From assembly GCF_010389155.1 (NCBI RefSeq), contig NC_057769.1:26722735-26786734 (forward strand): a DNA stretch of 64,000 nt. The letters are read 5' to 3'. This document shows, in pieces, positions 8,705 through 20,632 of the stretch (positions within the stretch are counted from its first letter, which is position 1; each line of letters begins with the position of its first letter). Position numbers and translations under genes: made by a program. Source of the DNA: Erigeron canadensis (Eukaryota; Streptophyta; Magnoliopsida; Asterales; Asteraceae). The notes beneath the pieces are model-generated. The model was not told the origin of the DNA and did no database searches. It saw only the letters and a list, made by a program, of their open reading frames with translations.

Positions 8705-9185
8705 AAAATTCTCTTTTCCCCATTTGCATGGCCGTTTTAACACAAAAATCAGTTTCTTCCTTCAACGAATCAACCCTATCTGCAATGCATGAATGCATAT
8801 TTTCTTCCTTCAGCAACAGTTTTGTTACACAGAGACTCCCCAAAAACTTTAAGAGCCGATCGATGTCCTTTACAATATGTCATAAGCTCTTTTGACACTT
8901 CTTCATAACCTTTGTTGGGATGCTTGCTCATTATTGCATATTTTTGTGACATCTGCAATTGTATTTCTGGGTTGACATTTGATTCTTGGAAGGAACCTAG
9001 CTTGTTTCCATTCAACTGGTTATACGCGCGTTATCAACATCATCAAGGACTATAAACCTTCTTACGAGTTGTCTCAATCAAGGAAGTATATGCTAGAATA
9101 TCGTTAACTAGAGTTGCTTTTGTAGATCAAGTAGCCCATTAACTTGTGAAGCACATTTTACACCAAAGCCTTCGATAAAGCACAT
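8705..9185 (-). pseudogene. TNL NBS fragment (pseudogene)
   Basis: Minus-strand reading gives CFIEGFGVKCASQVNGLLDLQKQL and VYSVLDDVDN-like kinase-2 sequence near 9030-9180, then, after an internal deletion, KGHRSALKVFGESLCNKTVAE (degenerate GLPL motif, 8776-9015) and LKEETDFCVKTAMQM near 8705-8745. These are colinear with the NBS exon of TNL1-3, closest in places to TNL3. Several stops and frame changes are present and no TIR or LRR was found around it. It is a relic of a fourth cluster member, cut off near the right end of the MULE. Confidence 0.75.
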
Positions 9186-9825
9186 GTATGAAAAGTTGTA
9201 AATGTTCAGTCATAAAAGTGAACAGAGTAAAGAAAAGTCATAAATGTTGTTTTACACCAACGCCTGATTAGATAAATAATTAAGCACATTTACGAAATTT
9301 AAGTTTGTAACTCATCTACTTTGTTGGAGAACAATTAATAAACTGTAAAAAAAAGGCACTTCACTCATCTCTTGCCTGGTATTGCTGAAGCGTGCAAGTG
9401 GCTATGGAGCTATCTTCTAATTATCATGTGTTGCAATTGAATGATGGATGGTATCACTTCATAAGGTGTCTCTCCCGATTTCAAAGACGTCTCCAGTTCA
9501 GGTCTAACAATCTAGTATTTAAGATCATCCAGTCTGAAAAAGTTAACAATTATGTGAGTGAACATGAAGAAAAATGATGGGAATTATAACCAACCATATG
9601 CTAGACCCAAAAGGACTAACCTAAGAAACTGCCAACTCATTAATCCTGTAGCAAGAAAAAAAACTGGAAATACGTAAATAGTTTTAGTTAGGCTTGACCT
9701 TTCATCGAACACCTGGTACTTTTACCACTCATTCTTCATTTAATATGCTCATCCTATAGAAATAGGAAAAGAAACCCGATCCGAAATTCAACAAACACTC
9801 ACCCATAATATCCTTACCTTCATCA
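9186..9825. other. No gene seen
   Basis: AT-rich sequence between the NBS fragment and the end of TNL1. It may contain the TNL1 3' untranslated region. A short open frame on plus (9392-9577) has no recognisable domain and no splice or promoter context. Confidence 0.4.
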
Positions 9826-12800
9826 TCACTTCTTTTGACACCAACTAACCATCTTCCACCAGCAGGATCTCTTCTTTATCACTAAACTTTCTTTCTTTTC
9901 TTTTTCCTCATTTTCTATCATCAGACAGTCATCGTCATCGTCATCATCATCCAAGATGTGAAGCTTGGACGTACTAGCCCCTCGGAGGGGAAGGGGGTGG
10001 GCCTGCCTAGGTAATACTCCTTGTAGACCCAGGGGGGGTCGGTTGGCAACGATCTCCATCACCTTTCTTTTACGGAGGGTCTTGGGACTTTTCGTCTTGG
10101 AGAAAGCTCTAAAATGAACGATTTTTTCTGATGAATTGTGGATTAAGAAGAAAAGAAAAGCAAGTAAGAGTACATTAATGAAGCAGATAGGTGCATAGTG
10201 ATCTAAGTAATATTTAAACATACAAGGGTAAGTAACTGCTCAGTGACGCCTTCTGCGGGTTTTGAGCCCCAATACCTCTCGACGGTGTATGGGGGAGGTT
10301 AAGATGTAGGCAGACCTTCTCTTTACCTAAGTAAAGAGGCTGCTTCCAGTTTCTACTTAAATGGTAATAAAGGCCCTCCAACCTTTGCATGAGATGAGAA
10401 TCGATCCCATAACCTCTGAGGCAAGAGTGTTTACCACTATCCAACCATGTCTTTAAACATACAAGTGTAATATCGGTTATATGATCAACAGTGTGTTGTA
10501 CATAGGCAGACAGAATCATAAAAACTTTAATGATTACTGTGTTAACCTGCTACATTGATTTAGTAGACATCACACTTGGGATTCTTTTACTTCGTACTTT
10601 CTAAAGTTCTAACCTTTTATTATTAAATACTCGTAAAAAACTATATGCACGCACCTTTATATTCGGAGGGGCTGTATCCACAGTAACCCAGTGGGCCCAT
10701 CTCGAATACTCGTGTAAATGCTTCGTGAAATAGGACGTATTCTCCGGATGTTACTTGAAAACAAGATAGGTCACCGCCAATGATGTGATTCCATGACTTG
10801 TAATATTCCAATGCATCTTCTTCTTCATCTTCCATCATTCCATCTTCATCTTCATACACAAACCCCGCCCCAAATTTCTCTGTAACATGGTCAGATACAT
10901 ATTCGCAACCGTCATCTTTCATGCGACCATCGTCATATTCTTCTCCTTTCAAGGGAATAGTTATTTGTGATACATATGCACAACCGTCATCTTTCTTGCT
11001 TCCAGCATAATATTCTTCTCCTTTCAAGGTAATAATAATTTGATCACCAGCTTCCAGTTCATTCATCCCAAACATCCAGTGGCTTAGATATGTTAACCAC
11101 TCTCCACCTACATATGTTTCATGGACACAATGCTTGTATCCCCAGGTACGGTTTTTTGTTTTGTTACTTATTTCAATCGTTGGCAATTTAAAAAATCGAT
11201 CATTTATATTTTTGTATCCGGAGGTGTAAGCTTCTGTTATGTAACTTATATCGCTCAGCATGTAGCATAAATTCAGACCTCTGAGCTGCTTTTTAGGTGA
11301 TGAAGGGATTGTAAATGATACTGGTGTCTCCTTGCAGCTTATACTCCAGCTAATCCAATCTGGCATCATCCCTTGCCCTCCATAAATTGTGCTGAATATT
11401 CCAAATTCATAATACATCTGTTCCATCAAACTACAATCAATTAGCCTAATTAACTAATCAGCACAAACAAAAATATATAAAATTAATTAACTAGAAAATA
11501 CCTGGATTATATGAGATTGCTCTACTCCACTCCCGAGATGATAAGTTCGAACATGCCTTTTATTAAGGAAGTCAAATAAGTTAGTCCAACCCAAACTGCA
11601 TAATACCTTTTCCTCAACACTTTCTAGTGCTTGGATTTTCACCATCCCTTCTATTTCATATGACCAAGGTCGGAATGAACATGAAGATACAACTATATTG
11701 ATTGGGGACATATCTAAATCAAATGAAATTTTCTGCAAAATCTTATTTGAATCTAGGGAACTCATCCTAACGTCCAACCGTTTTAGCGTACATGGAGGGT
11801 GCTCAACTGACATGAGAGTTTTACAGTTGACCATACTAAGTATCTCAAGACTACAAAGGCTTCTTATACAATTAGGCATAGAAACAATAGGATTCTTATC
11901 TAACCATAAATACTTTAAACTAGATAGGCAACTCAAGTCCACTGGAAAGGATTCATTGGACAAATTATTATTTTTAAGAGATAATCTTACTAACGAGCTT
12001 GGTATGGAAATCGCACAAAAATTCAAATCACTTTGTATCTTCTCCACAAGGGAAGAGATATTGCAACCATCTAGCAATAGCGTTTCAACCTTCTTCAACT
12101 TGTGTATTGCTGTTGGAAGCTTTTCTAGCTTGACACAATCACGAAGATCGATGTGGACAAGTTCAGCACATTCTTCAAATGATTTACAAATCTCAATCAA
12201 ACGTATGCACTTTTTAACAATTAACGCCTCAAGTGCAGGGAGTTCGTAAAAGCCACCGAATTCATGAAGCTGGGAACAGAAACTCAGATCAAGAATCTTC
12301 AATGATCCAAGGATTCTTTTGTCTTTTGAACACGATCCAATTAACTGCTGAAGTGAGGGTATGAGTTTATGAGAACCTTTGAATTGAAAGTACTATAAGA
12401 ACATAGAATACACTTTATATATATATATATCTATATATAAAAGGAAAAGCTTAATGTTAAAACCATTTGAATTGAAAGTACTATGAGAATTTTTGAATTA
12501 TAACTTGACGTTCATATGTGAAGAAATTCGTTCACATATAAATATATCAAATTATAAATAATATTATCTTTTTCATATGTGAATGATTCTCACATAAATC
12601 TTACCATATCCTTTTCATTTGAAAGTACTGTGAGAACTGTTCACATATGAACATAGGTGATTCAATTATAATTTGATATGTTCATATGTGAGCAAATTTG
12701 TTCACATATAAACATCAAGTTATAGTTTAAATGTTCTTCTAATTCAAATGGTTCTCACAAGCATGAAACTTTATATGTATATATATACACACGAGGGTTG

Positions 12801-15800
12801 GTACCCGCGTGTTGCGGCAGTAAATTGGTGAGGATAATACAAACAATGGGGGAGAAATTGATATGCGCGTGTGTAAATAGGAAGGAGAGAAAGAAGTGAT
12901 TGTGTGTTAGATCTTGGTAGGGTGTTTGTCTGATTGTGTTTAGAGATGTAAAATTAGAGGTAATGTGTGAATCAATGATAATATGGGGATATTGAAAAAA
13001 TTGCTTAAATTTCCTAAAATAGATTTTTAATATGTATTATAAGGGAGTATATATGTATATATATATATATTTCGAACGGCCCAATCTTACTATATATATA
13101 TAATAGGGATGGAAGATCAAATATGAAAGAAAAAGAAGAAAAAAAATTGAGAAAAAGAAATAAAAAGAAAAGATGGTCTTTTAAGTAAAAAAAATTTACC
13201 TAGCTTTTTTTTATATATTACTATTTATTATTTAATAAAAACCTATTCCTATCTATGAAAGACAATCACATATTATCAGACTAATCGACACATTCATATT
13301 ATGTCCACTATAAGATTCACACCTCAACCTATATCACACGCATTCCACACGAGTTATAGTTCATATAAATTTGAAGTCGATTCTACTGATTTTTACCTTT
13401 TGCCCAGCCTCAATTGGTTGAGGGTTACAACTAGTACAGCAAGCGGCAAATGATTCAATTTTGCTGTTTGACATGTTGAGAACAACCAGCTTCTCCATTG
13501 GTATGTCTGAAGGTATCGACTTCATAGGGAACCCGTGCAACCGCAGCCATCGTAGTTCTTCTGGAAAATGCTCATAAGACCCACTGAGTTGCACATAGTT
13601 GAGTTGTAGTATCATTAAATTATCCATATTGCTAAAGGCATCTGTTTTCAAAGCACAAAACTTCTCTTTCTCAAGCATTCTCGTGTCAAGGACAAGTCCT
13701 TTAACCCTATCAGTACCCTGAGATAAAAGAAAATGCAAATTAATAAAGTAGTAAATAAAAGTATTACATATCTAAGGCAATCAACTTAGTAAATAAACTT
13801 CCTTCTCTTACCTTTCTCCCTTTTAACACTTTGAATGACTCATCGTGACACCACAATCGACTGCGCTTCCCAGGATGATGGGGTGATTCTTCACGTACTA
13901 TAGCTTTCCCCATCTCTTGAAGTAGTTGGTGCATCTTCAAGCAGTTATCCCGTTGGTCAATACTAAGAAGACATCTCTCGATGAGATTCGTGATTCCAGA
14001 TTTTGTGTTTATATCACATGCCTTTAGTATTTTTTCGCTAATCTCTCGATTTATTCCAACAAAAAAACAAGCAATATGCTTAAATAATTCCTTGTCATTA
14101 AAGGATGGTAAGGAATCGAAACTCATTTGCAAGACTGTCCTTATATCTGAACGAGATTCATTCTTTAAGGTTTCTATGCATTCTTCCCAATAAGTTATAT
14201 CTCGATTATATAGAGACTTGCCAAGAACTTGAATAGCCAATGGATGTCCTTCACAATACTTCATAAGCTTTTTTATAACCTCTCCATAACCTTCTTTAGG
14301 ATCATTGGAATTGAATGCATGAAGACATAATAGCTTCAGTGCTGCAGTATCATACAAGCCTTCAACTTTGAAGGTTGTATGATTGTGTTCAACTTCCGAT
14401 TTGAATAGTGCACACCTCTCTGTCAATGATGCGTCCCTTGTTGTTATTAAGATTTTGCTGCCTGGATGAAAACTTTTGCTTCCAAGTAATGCATCCAATT
14501 GCTCGAGACTATCAATATCATCAAGAACTAAAAACACCTTCACTTGTAGCTTGTCCTTTTCTAAGATGACATCACAAAGTTGCTTTTGTACATCAAGCAA
14601 CCCATCAAATTTTTCGGTACATCTTAAATTGATACCTTCAAGAAAGCAGCTCTTGGCAAATGTACGAGAATAGAAGTGGAAGACATTTTTGGCCAAAGAT
14701 GTCTTCCCAATCCCACCCATGCCAAAAACCGTGAGAATGTCAACAGTATGCCTAGAAGAGTCATCTGTCAACCATGACGTGATTTCTTCAATGTGATGAT
14801 TCCTACCAATAAGGAGTGGCAAAGTACCACTTAGGGGTACACCTAATCTTTGACGGATCTTGGTAACAATTTCTTCAATCATATCTGGCTCTCTCCTGAA
14901 AATTAATTTTCAGTGAGAAAAAGCAAAACTCTTGTATTTATTATTAGGGGATAACTAATATGCTTCTAGCATCGTGCAGTAATTAGGTGTTTCCCATCTC
15001 ACAATCTTTAAAAAAAAAATTTAAACATTTAACCATGTGATTGACAAAGTAAAAGCATGTAAGTTTATCACTTGTTTTTATTATGATCATCATTGTCATC
15101 ATCAGTATTATCATTTACAAAAAAACAAAAAAACAATTTTCAGCCACACATTTTGGTCTTTGCTAATTCAAAAAAAAAAAAATACAAAAAGATTAAAAAA
15201 AAAAAAAAATACAAAAAGATTTACAAAAAAAGGTGTTCTAAAACCCAGAGGGAAGGAAATGTGTAGCTGAAAATTGTTCTTATGGTATTTTCGAAAAGGA
15301 TGTTCTAAAACTAACCCACATCTTATCATTTATTATAAAATGTTGATGGTGTACCCCTCCTGTCTCAAGCGGCCTCAATCACGCAGCCTGCTGCTTGACA
15401 CAACGCAACCTAGCCTCGTGTTCAGGAAACAACTCGAGAATATCATTTCCCCTACAAAAGCGGGATTTGATCTTATCCCATAGCTTAGCCCTCAATCTAA
15501 CACCCAGAATACACATATACATCTACAATTTTAAAAAACAGATTCGGAGGCATAGAAGGGCATTGTCCCACCAATTGTGAATCGCCAACAAATCTTCTCA
15601 ATCCCCACAAATCCATCTTGACAGATCCCTTGGCAAAGTCATCACACCAACCCGTTGTTTGATGTACAAACAAATGTAATATTACTAAATAATATGCCTG
15701 TACTCTTAGTTTGTTATATTGGTACATCCGAACTAAGTCAAATCTAAAAGCTAAAGAAAAATATGTGTTGCCCATGATACTAACAAATTGTTATTCTTAG

Positions 15801-18800
15801 ACTCAAAATAAATAGAATGAAATCATTCGGCCCCAATAAAAATTAAGAAAACGAAAAAATTAACAACAAAGTGATTACCTGCCCTTGACGTCTTTCCTAT
15901 CTATCTACCAATCTACCAATAACAATGTCTTAAAAACCCTTGGATGAATTTCATTTTTGATTTAGAACTATTAGATCAAATTTTTTTATTTTTTATCAAT
16001 GACAATATTAATACTTATAGTTTATATCATTTGTCAAAATATATCCTTCACAATAAATAATATATAAATAAGAATAATATAATACAAATAATATATTGAT
16101 TATTCGATTTCCATGTTGTTAAAACGTAGTGTAATGATGGTATTATAATAATATTCTATACAATAAATGAATAAGTTGTCAAAATTATATAATTTTTTTA
16201 AAAAAAACTAACGATTTAGTTATTAAGTGAGAGTTTTTAATTATTTTATTTTTATTTACAATTTTTTAATATTTATTTAGTTTTTAATATAATAATTATA
16301 ATTATAATCTATCTAACAATATAGATATAATAAAAAAATTTGAAGACTTTGATTACATTTTTTAGGAGGGTGTTTGTAATTACGTTTTGAAGTGATTATT
16401 TGGTTACAAATAATCCAAAAAAATGTTTATATAAAAAAGTGATTAGCTACTATGAAAACGCAATTTTGAAGAAACATTTACATACACGCTTTTTCAAAAA
16501 TCAATTTTAAAAAATGCATAATCTATTTTGAAAATGCAAAATTTGTTTTGTAAACGGAATACCAAATACCCCGTAACATTGTTTATGAATGTAATTCAAA
16601 CGTGTCCATTTAATACACCAGATAGATGGTCTTAAACATATGATATTTATAATAACATTATGTTATGGTCATAAAATCAAAATATAGACATTTTTTCATA
16701 TGGGGCTAGCAACATTATATACAATTTTAATCATTAGAACAAAACTTTCAGTTTTGCTGAATAAGTTTTTACTCTTTTTATATCACTCAAAAAAATTTTT
16801 TTATTGTAAATCGTAATTATAAATCAAGTCGGGTTGTATCCGTGTAATGCACTAGATAAACGGTCTAACTAGATTAACGTCGTCCGTTGGACGGAAAAAT
16901 AAACGATAATATTATAATAGTTAGATAATATAGTACTCTTAGACCTTAAAGACCAATATGTGATAAATTTATTAAAAAATATACATAATTTTTCTAACTA
17001 ATACTCAGAAATATGATATTGGCTATGTCAATTAAAGCATTTAGATTATGTGAACTTTAAGGTAACAATCTCAATTTTGATTTGATGCTAGCTAATTTTT
17101 AGAAACTTTTTTTTATATAAATAAAAGAGACGAAAACAATAAAGGAAGAATTAACAACAAAATGCAATATAAGAAAAAACTTTATTTAACAAAAGAAGTG
17201 AAATGCCACATAGAATCATAAATATTTTTATTTAGTTATAGATATAGATTCACACCTAATATATAATATTATTTCAACTTTAACCATTTATTTGTGTGAT
17301 CAATAATTAAAAATAAATTATGTTGAAATATGAAGATATTATTATATGAAAAAGTATTTGTGTCAAAATGGTTAGTATGATATGTATGGCATGTCTTTGT
17401 ATGATGGTGTAAATTTGATTCTAAATACAGATGTGACAAAATATTCCCCGGGCTATGGACATTTCTTTTATTATAACCATAATTTTAAAGAAAAACTATG
17501 TCTTTTATTTCTTTTAACCATAATTCTATGGTTAAACTAATAGACAATACCACTGAGCTTAAATTTGTCGCTTCAAAAAAAAGGTACTACATGTTGAAAT
17601 TGTCGATATTTGAAATGATTGATATTGTACGAAAGAAAGTACCCCACGTTGCAACGATGAGATGGTGGGGGTGGTAGGTCATAGAGTGTAATAGCTAAGT
17701 GCCTTAGTCGTATGGACTCCGTCATCAAATTTAAAAATTCGTAAAAAATATATGGAATGATATCTCTAATGAAAGAGCATGTGAATTTAATAACACCTAT
17801 ATAATTTTTATAATTTATCAATGTACGGTTTGACGGCTGCCCTCCATCCCCTAGCTTCACGTGTGTGCCCCCCACTTAGTCCACCAGGGCAACCTCTTTC
17901 TTTGACATAAAAGATTTTAAATGAATTAAAGGAATAAAATAATTTATGCATGAGAGAAAAAAAAAGTGAATGGTTAGGATTTGAGAAGAGAGATAAGAAT
18001 GAGTGGCTGAGATGTCCTCTAAAAATATTATAGTTGAAAAGTTGAAATAGTTTGACAGAAACAAATGCTATAATATAGTAGAGATAGATATATGGTTAGT
18101 AGGTTATGTTTGATGTAGTTTTATATAATAACGATGTAATATTAGAATTAGATAATAACATGTTTATCTAATGCAATAAAATGAAAAGCTCAAAAATATA
18201 TTATCCCGTGTATCAAATAAAACAATATGACATTTATAAAAAAGTTTATATTACAAAGGCTAAGATTGACTAATATTATCCGATCTAACTTAAAATAAGT
18301 GTTCATAGTAAAAATTAACATGCAATGTAAAAGTATTAGTACATATCATTCGATGACAATTAACCATTAAATACTTTTCACAATGATCTATATTATATTT
18401 ATGTGCAAAAATTATTATTAAGGATATTATGATTAAAATAAAAGAAATTACATAATAGAGTTAATTCAAAATGTTATTTTAAAACTATTAATTATGTATT
18501 TTTAAAACTTAATATATTTATCTCGCGTATTACGCGGGAAAATAATCTAGTTTAAGTTATAAACGTGTGTAACGTAATTACATAAGCAATAATAAGTTTC
18601 AAAAATTAGAAAAAGTTATGTCAAACACCCCTTACCTTCCTATGATGTCTTCCCCTTTTAAGTTAGCAACCTGTGTCAGCGCTTTACACCAGCGATCTAT
18701 CTTTTCACCCCAATTAACTCTTTTCTCTGCATTTGTTTCGGCCTCCATCTTCTGGTGTCTATGCTCAGCCATGGCATCTCCAAAGCTCTTTTGTTGCATC

Positions 18801-19195
18801 CTTACATTGGTTGGCTCCACATGATAGAAGATTGGTATAACCATATGGTCAGAGGTCTCACGCTGCTCAAGGATGAGTACCAGCTCATCAAGACACCATG
18901 TGGAAGTAGCGTAATTCTCGGATAACACGATTACAGAAGCCCTTGATGATCTGATGGCATCCTGCAATTCAGGTTTGAGGTCTTCTCCAGTTTCGATCTC
19001 TTCATCATCCAAAAAGGTATCTATCTTAGCATTCACAAGGGCATCGTAGAGGTGGGCAGAGAAACTATTACGGGTGTCAGCTCCTCTGAAACTTAAAAAT
19101 ACATCATATCGTTGCTGTTTATGATTCTTATGATCATGATCATGACTATGACTACTTGATGAAGATCCTTTTTCAATTTCACTCAGAATAACCAT
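9826..19195 (-). CDS. TNL1: TIR-NBS-LRR resistance protein
   Basis: Six exons (minus strand): 19195-18636 TIR, 14895-13812 NBS, 13717-13397, 12347-11502 LRR, 11417-10655 C-JID-like, 10106-9826. Phases close exactly, giving 1284 aa. TIR: YDVFLSFRGADTR, BB-loop region EEIETGEDLKPEL, catalytic Glu104 in WCLDEL, preceded by a Ser/His-rich stretch. NBS: P-loop GMGGIGKT (about 245), kinase-2 LVLDD (about 310), ITTRD, CEGHPLAIQVLG, and MHQ at about 508 where MHD is usual. Predicted cytoplasmic/nuclear immune receptor with TIR NADase activity after effector sensing. Oddities: 16 residues missing before kinase-2, a 75-bp tandem duplication in exon 5, a terminal exon extended to an acidic DDDDDDDD tract, and a 3.7-kb first intron full of Helitrons. 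Whether the TIR exon really splices to this NBS exon needs RNA evidence; it could instead be a TIR-only gene. Confidence 0.75.
10227..10451 (-). mobile_element. SINE in TNL1 intron 5
   Basis: Flanked by a perfect 14-bp target duplication TTTAAACATACAAG (10213-10226 and 10452-10465). On the minus strand it starts with a tRNA-like head (A-box-like GGTTGGATAGTGGTAAAC, B-box-like GGGATCGATTC) and ends with GGTCTGCCTACATCTTAACC. The same tail motif occurs in the copies at 41955 and 43810. Confidence 0.75.
10885..11034 (-). repeat. 75-bp in-frame tandem duplication in TNL1 exon 5
   Basis: Two adjacent 75-bp units encode GEEYYAGSKKDDGCAYVS and GEEYDDGRMKDDGCEYVS. Neither TNL2 nor TNL3 has the second unit. 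The insertion falls in an acidic loop before the FVYED strand of the C-JID-like domain and keeps the frame. Confidence 0.8.
12446..12771. mobile_element. Foldback element in TNL1 intron 3
   Basis: The ends are inverted copies (AAACCATTTGAATTGAAAG against GAACCATTTGAATTAGAAG) and the interior repeats TTCATATGTGA/TCACATATGAA several times. A GC-containing stretch at about 12790-12830 (GTACCCGCGTGTTGCGG) resembles a mutated Helitron 3' hairpin; the 3' CTRR is not clean. Low-complexity TA and purine tracts fill the rest of the intron up to 13396. Confidence 0.5.
15379..15522 (-). pseudogene. Unidentified exon-like fragment in TNL1 intron 1
   Basis: A minus-strand frame of 47 codons follows an acceptor-like TTGTAG (15523-15528) and reads VRLRAKLWDKIKSRFCRGND, then ILELFPEHEARLRCVKQQAA and a stop. 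The amino-acid composition looks like true coding sequence, unlike the surrounding AT-rich DNA. A second fragment just upstream (about 15560-15650) reads CDDFAKGSVKMDLWGLRRFV. I do not recognise the source; a captured host-gene fragment is likely. Confidence 0.35.
15879..15897 (-). pseudogene. Tail of a second TIR exon with its splice donor
   Basis: GGAAAGACGTCAAGGGCAG followed by GTAATCAC matches the last codons and donor of the TNL2 TIR exon (ending KDVKGR). The rest of that exon is missing: Helitron sequence begins within three bases. It is therefore the stump of an earlier TIR exon belonging to the NBS exon at 13812-14895. Confidence 0.65.
15900..18550 (+). mobile_element. Helitron, non-autonomous, containing a second Helitron
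   Basis: The 5' end TCTATCTACC follows an A (15899). The 3' end has a 6-bp-stem hairpin CGCGTATTACGCG (18524-18536) and then CTAG (18547-18550) before a T, as expected for Helitron insertion between A and T. No Rep/helicase gene is present. Inside are a MITE-like segment at 16368-16572 (GGGTGTTTG ends) and a nested minus-strand Helitron at 16869-18084. A CTAG at about 16854 is an alternative 3' end. Confidence 0.6.
16869..18084 (-). mobile_element. Nested Helitron (minus strand)
   Basis: Read on minus, it starts TCTCTACTATATTATAGC after an A and ends with a perfect hairpin CGTCCAACGGACG (16881-16893) followed by CTAG (16869-16872) and a T. It carries no helicase. Typical of short non-autonomous plant Helitrons. 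Confidence 0.65.
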
Positions 19196-19361
19196 TTTTA
19201 TTATTATTATTATTATTAGTCTACGAGTGATTTGATTGTTTTTGTGAGGATATGATCAGTTTGGCTATAAATTAAATTTCAAACAGCGTATGAGTGGCTA
19301 CCATAAATCCAACGTTACTGTCCGATAAGTTGAAGAGCTGAAGAGGTCTTAAAAGTCCACA

Positions 19362-19393
19362 AGTCAACAGACCCCCAAAAGTCAACAAGTCAA
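19362..19393 (-). promoter_or_regulatory. Three W-boxes upstream of TNL1
   Basis: TTGACT occurs three times on the minus strand within 32 bp (19362-19367, 19380-19385, 19388-19393), about 170-200 bp before the TNL1 ATG. W-boxes are WRKY-factor sites and are common in defence-gene promoters. An ATT microsatellite lies between them and the ATG (19199-19217). Confidence 0.5.
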
Positions 19394-20632
19394 CCACTGC
19401 TTTGCATATGGCGTGAAAGGTTGTCGATAGATTTTGATATGAAATTCCTAAGCAGTGAGATTGTAATATTTCAAGCTACTTTTAATAAGGGTAATATGCT
19501 ACATAATTAACCTCTGACCTTATTTGGATTTGTAAATGAGATTGGTAACGAGTTTATTTTCAAATTATTAGGTGGATCATAAAAAAATTTACAATTTTTT
19601 TTAAAAATACAATAAAAGATTGTTTGTAAGTTATATAAACTGTGGTTAATTTGCAATATATATATAGCTCTTGTATGGCTGAATTAAGGTTAAAAATATG
19701 ACTAAAATACATTGAGTTTTGTTCGATTGCTAGCAGTTTGTCTTAGGAGGCTATTGAGACTTAGTATTAGTCCCCGGAAGCCTAATCTTTACAAAATGAA
19801 ATATTAAACAAAATTCCCAATCAACATGAAATACAATATTATAAAATTATAGATGATTTTAAGCTAACTTACTGCCTGATCAAGCCAGTGTTACAAGGCT
19901 AGCTTTTGGATTTTGCTATTCTTTGATAAACCTTTCCCAACCTAGAATATCAACAAAATATCGAAACTTAATAACTTTTGCGATTAAAATACACCATTAG
20001 TAAATACTCATTTTTAACTACAATGTTTCTGAATGTACCGGTAATTAGTTGTAAAGGATAATGTGTATGGAATCAATGTTTTTTAAACCGGCCGGTCGGA
20101 CCACGGTTTGACCGGAATTTCAAACAAATCTGGTTCCATATGATTGGTTCAATGAATGTGGACCGGATCAAGTGGATAAACCGGGTAAACCGGATCGGTC
20201 CGGTTACCAACTGGATTACGTCAGTATAAAGTTAACTGAATGAAAGTGTTAAATACAACAGCTTAGGTGACTAGAAACTACCGCGATGATCGGAGCAAAC
20301 AATGGTGACCGGAAAACCCGATAATGGTGAAAAAGAAAACGGTAAAATTCTACATAGATATCGTTACCGTGATGATACGTAGTGTTGGAAGTTGTCTTAT
20401 GTTCTGTTTTCTGCTGTTCGAAGTGTGTAATGTCATGTGAAATGGAAGTTGAAGTAAAGAAATTGAAAGATTGTAATGCCATTTTCGAATCTCACAATAA
20501 GATATGGGAAATTTGATAGATGATGATGATGATGATAATATGAGAGAGGATGGTGGACAGAAGAACTAGAGTATTGATTCTCTTTCAACCTGAGGAAGAG
20601 TGCCGCGAATGATTATTCAAACGGCGGTACCC
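19394..20632. other. Intergenic, no gene seen
   Basis: AT-rich sequence upstream of TNL1. At 20081-20200 lies a CCGG/GGTCCGG-rich segment (AAACCGGCCGGTCGGACC) that looks like one end of a MITE related to the element at 20633. Confidence 0.4.

Noticed and set aside
10214..10519. 101-codon open frame downstream of TNL1 exon 5
   Set aside because: It lies on the SINE and its target duplications.
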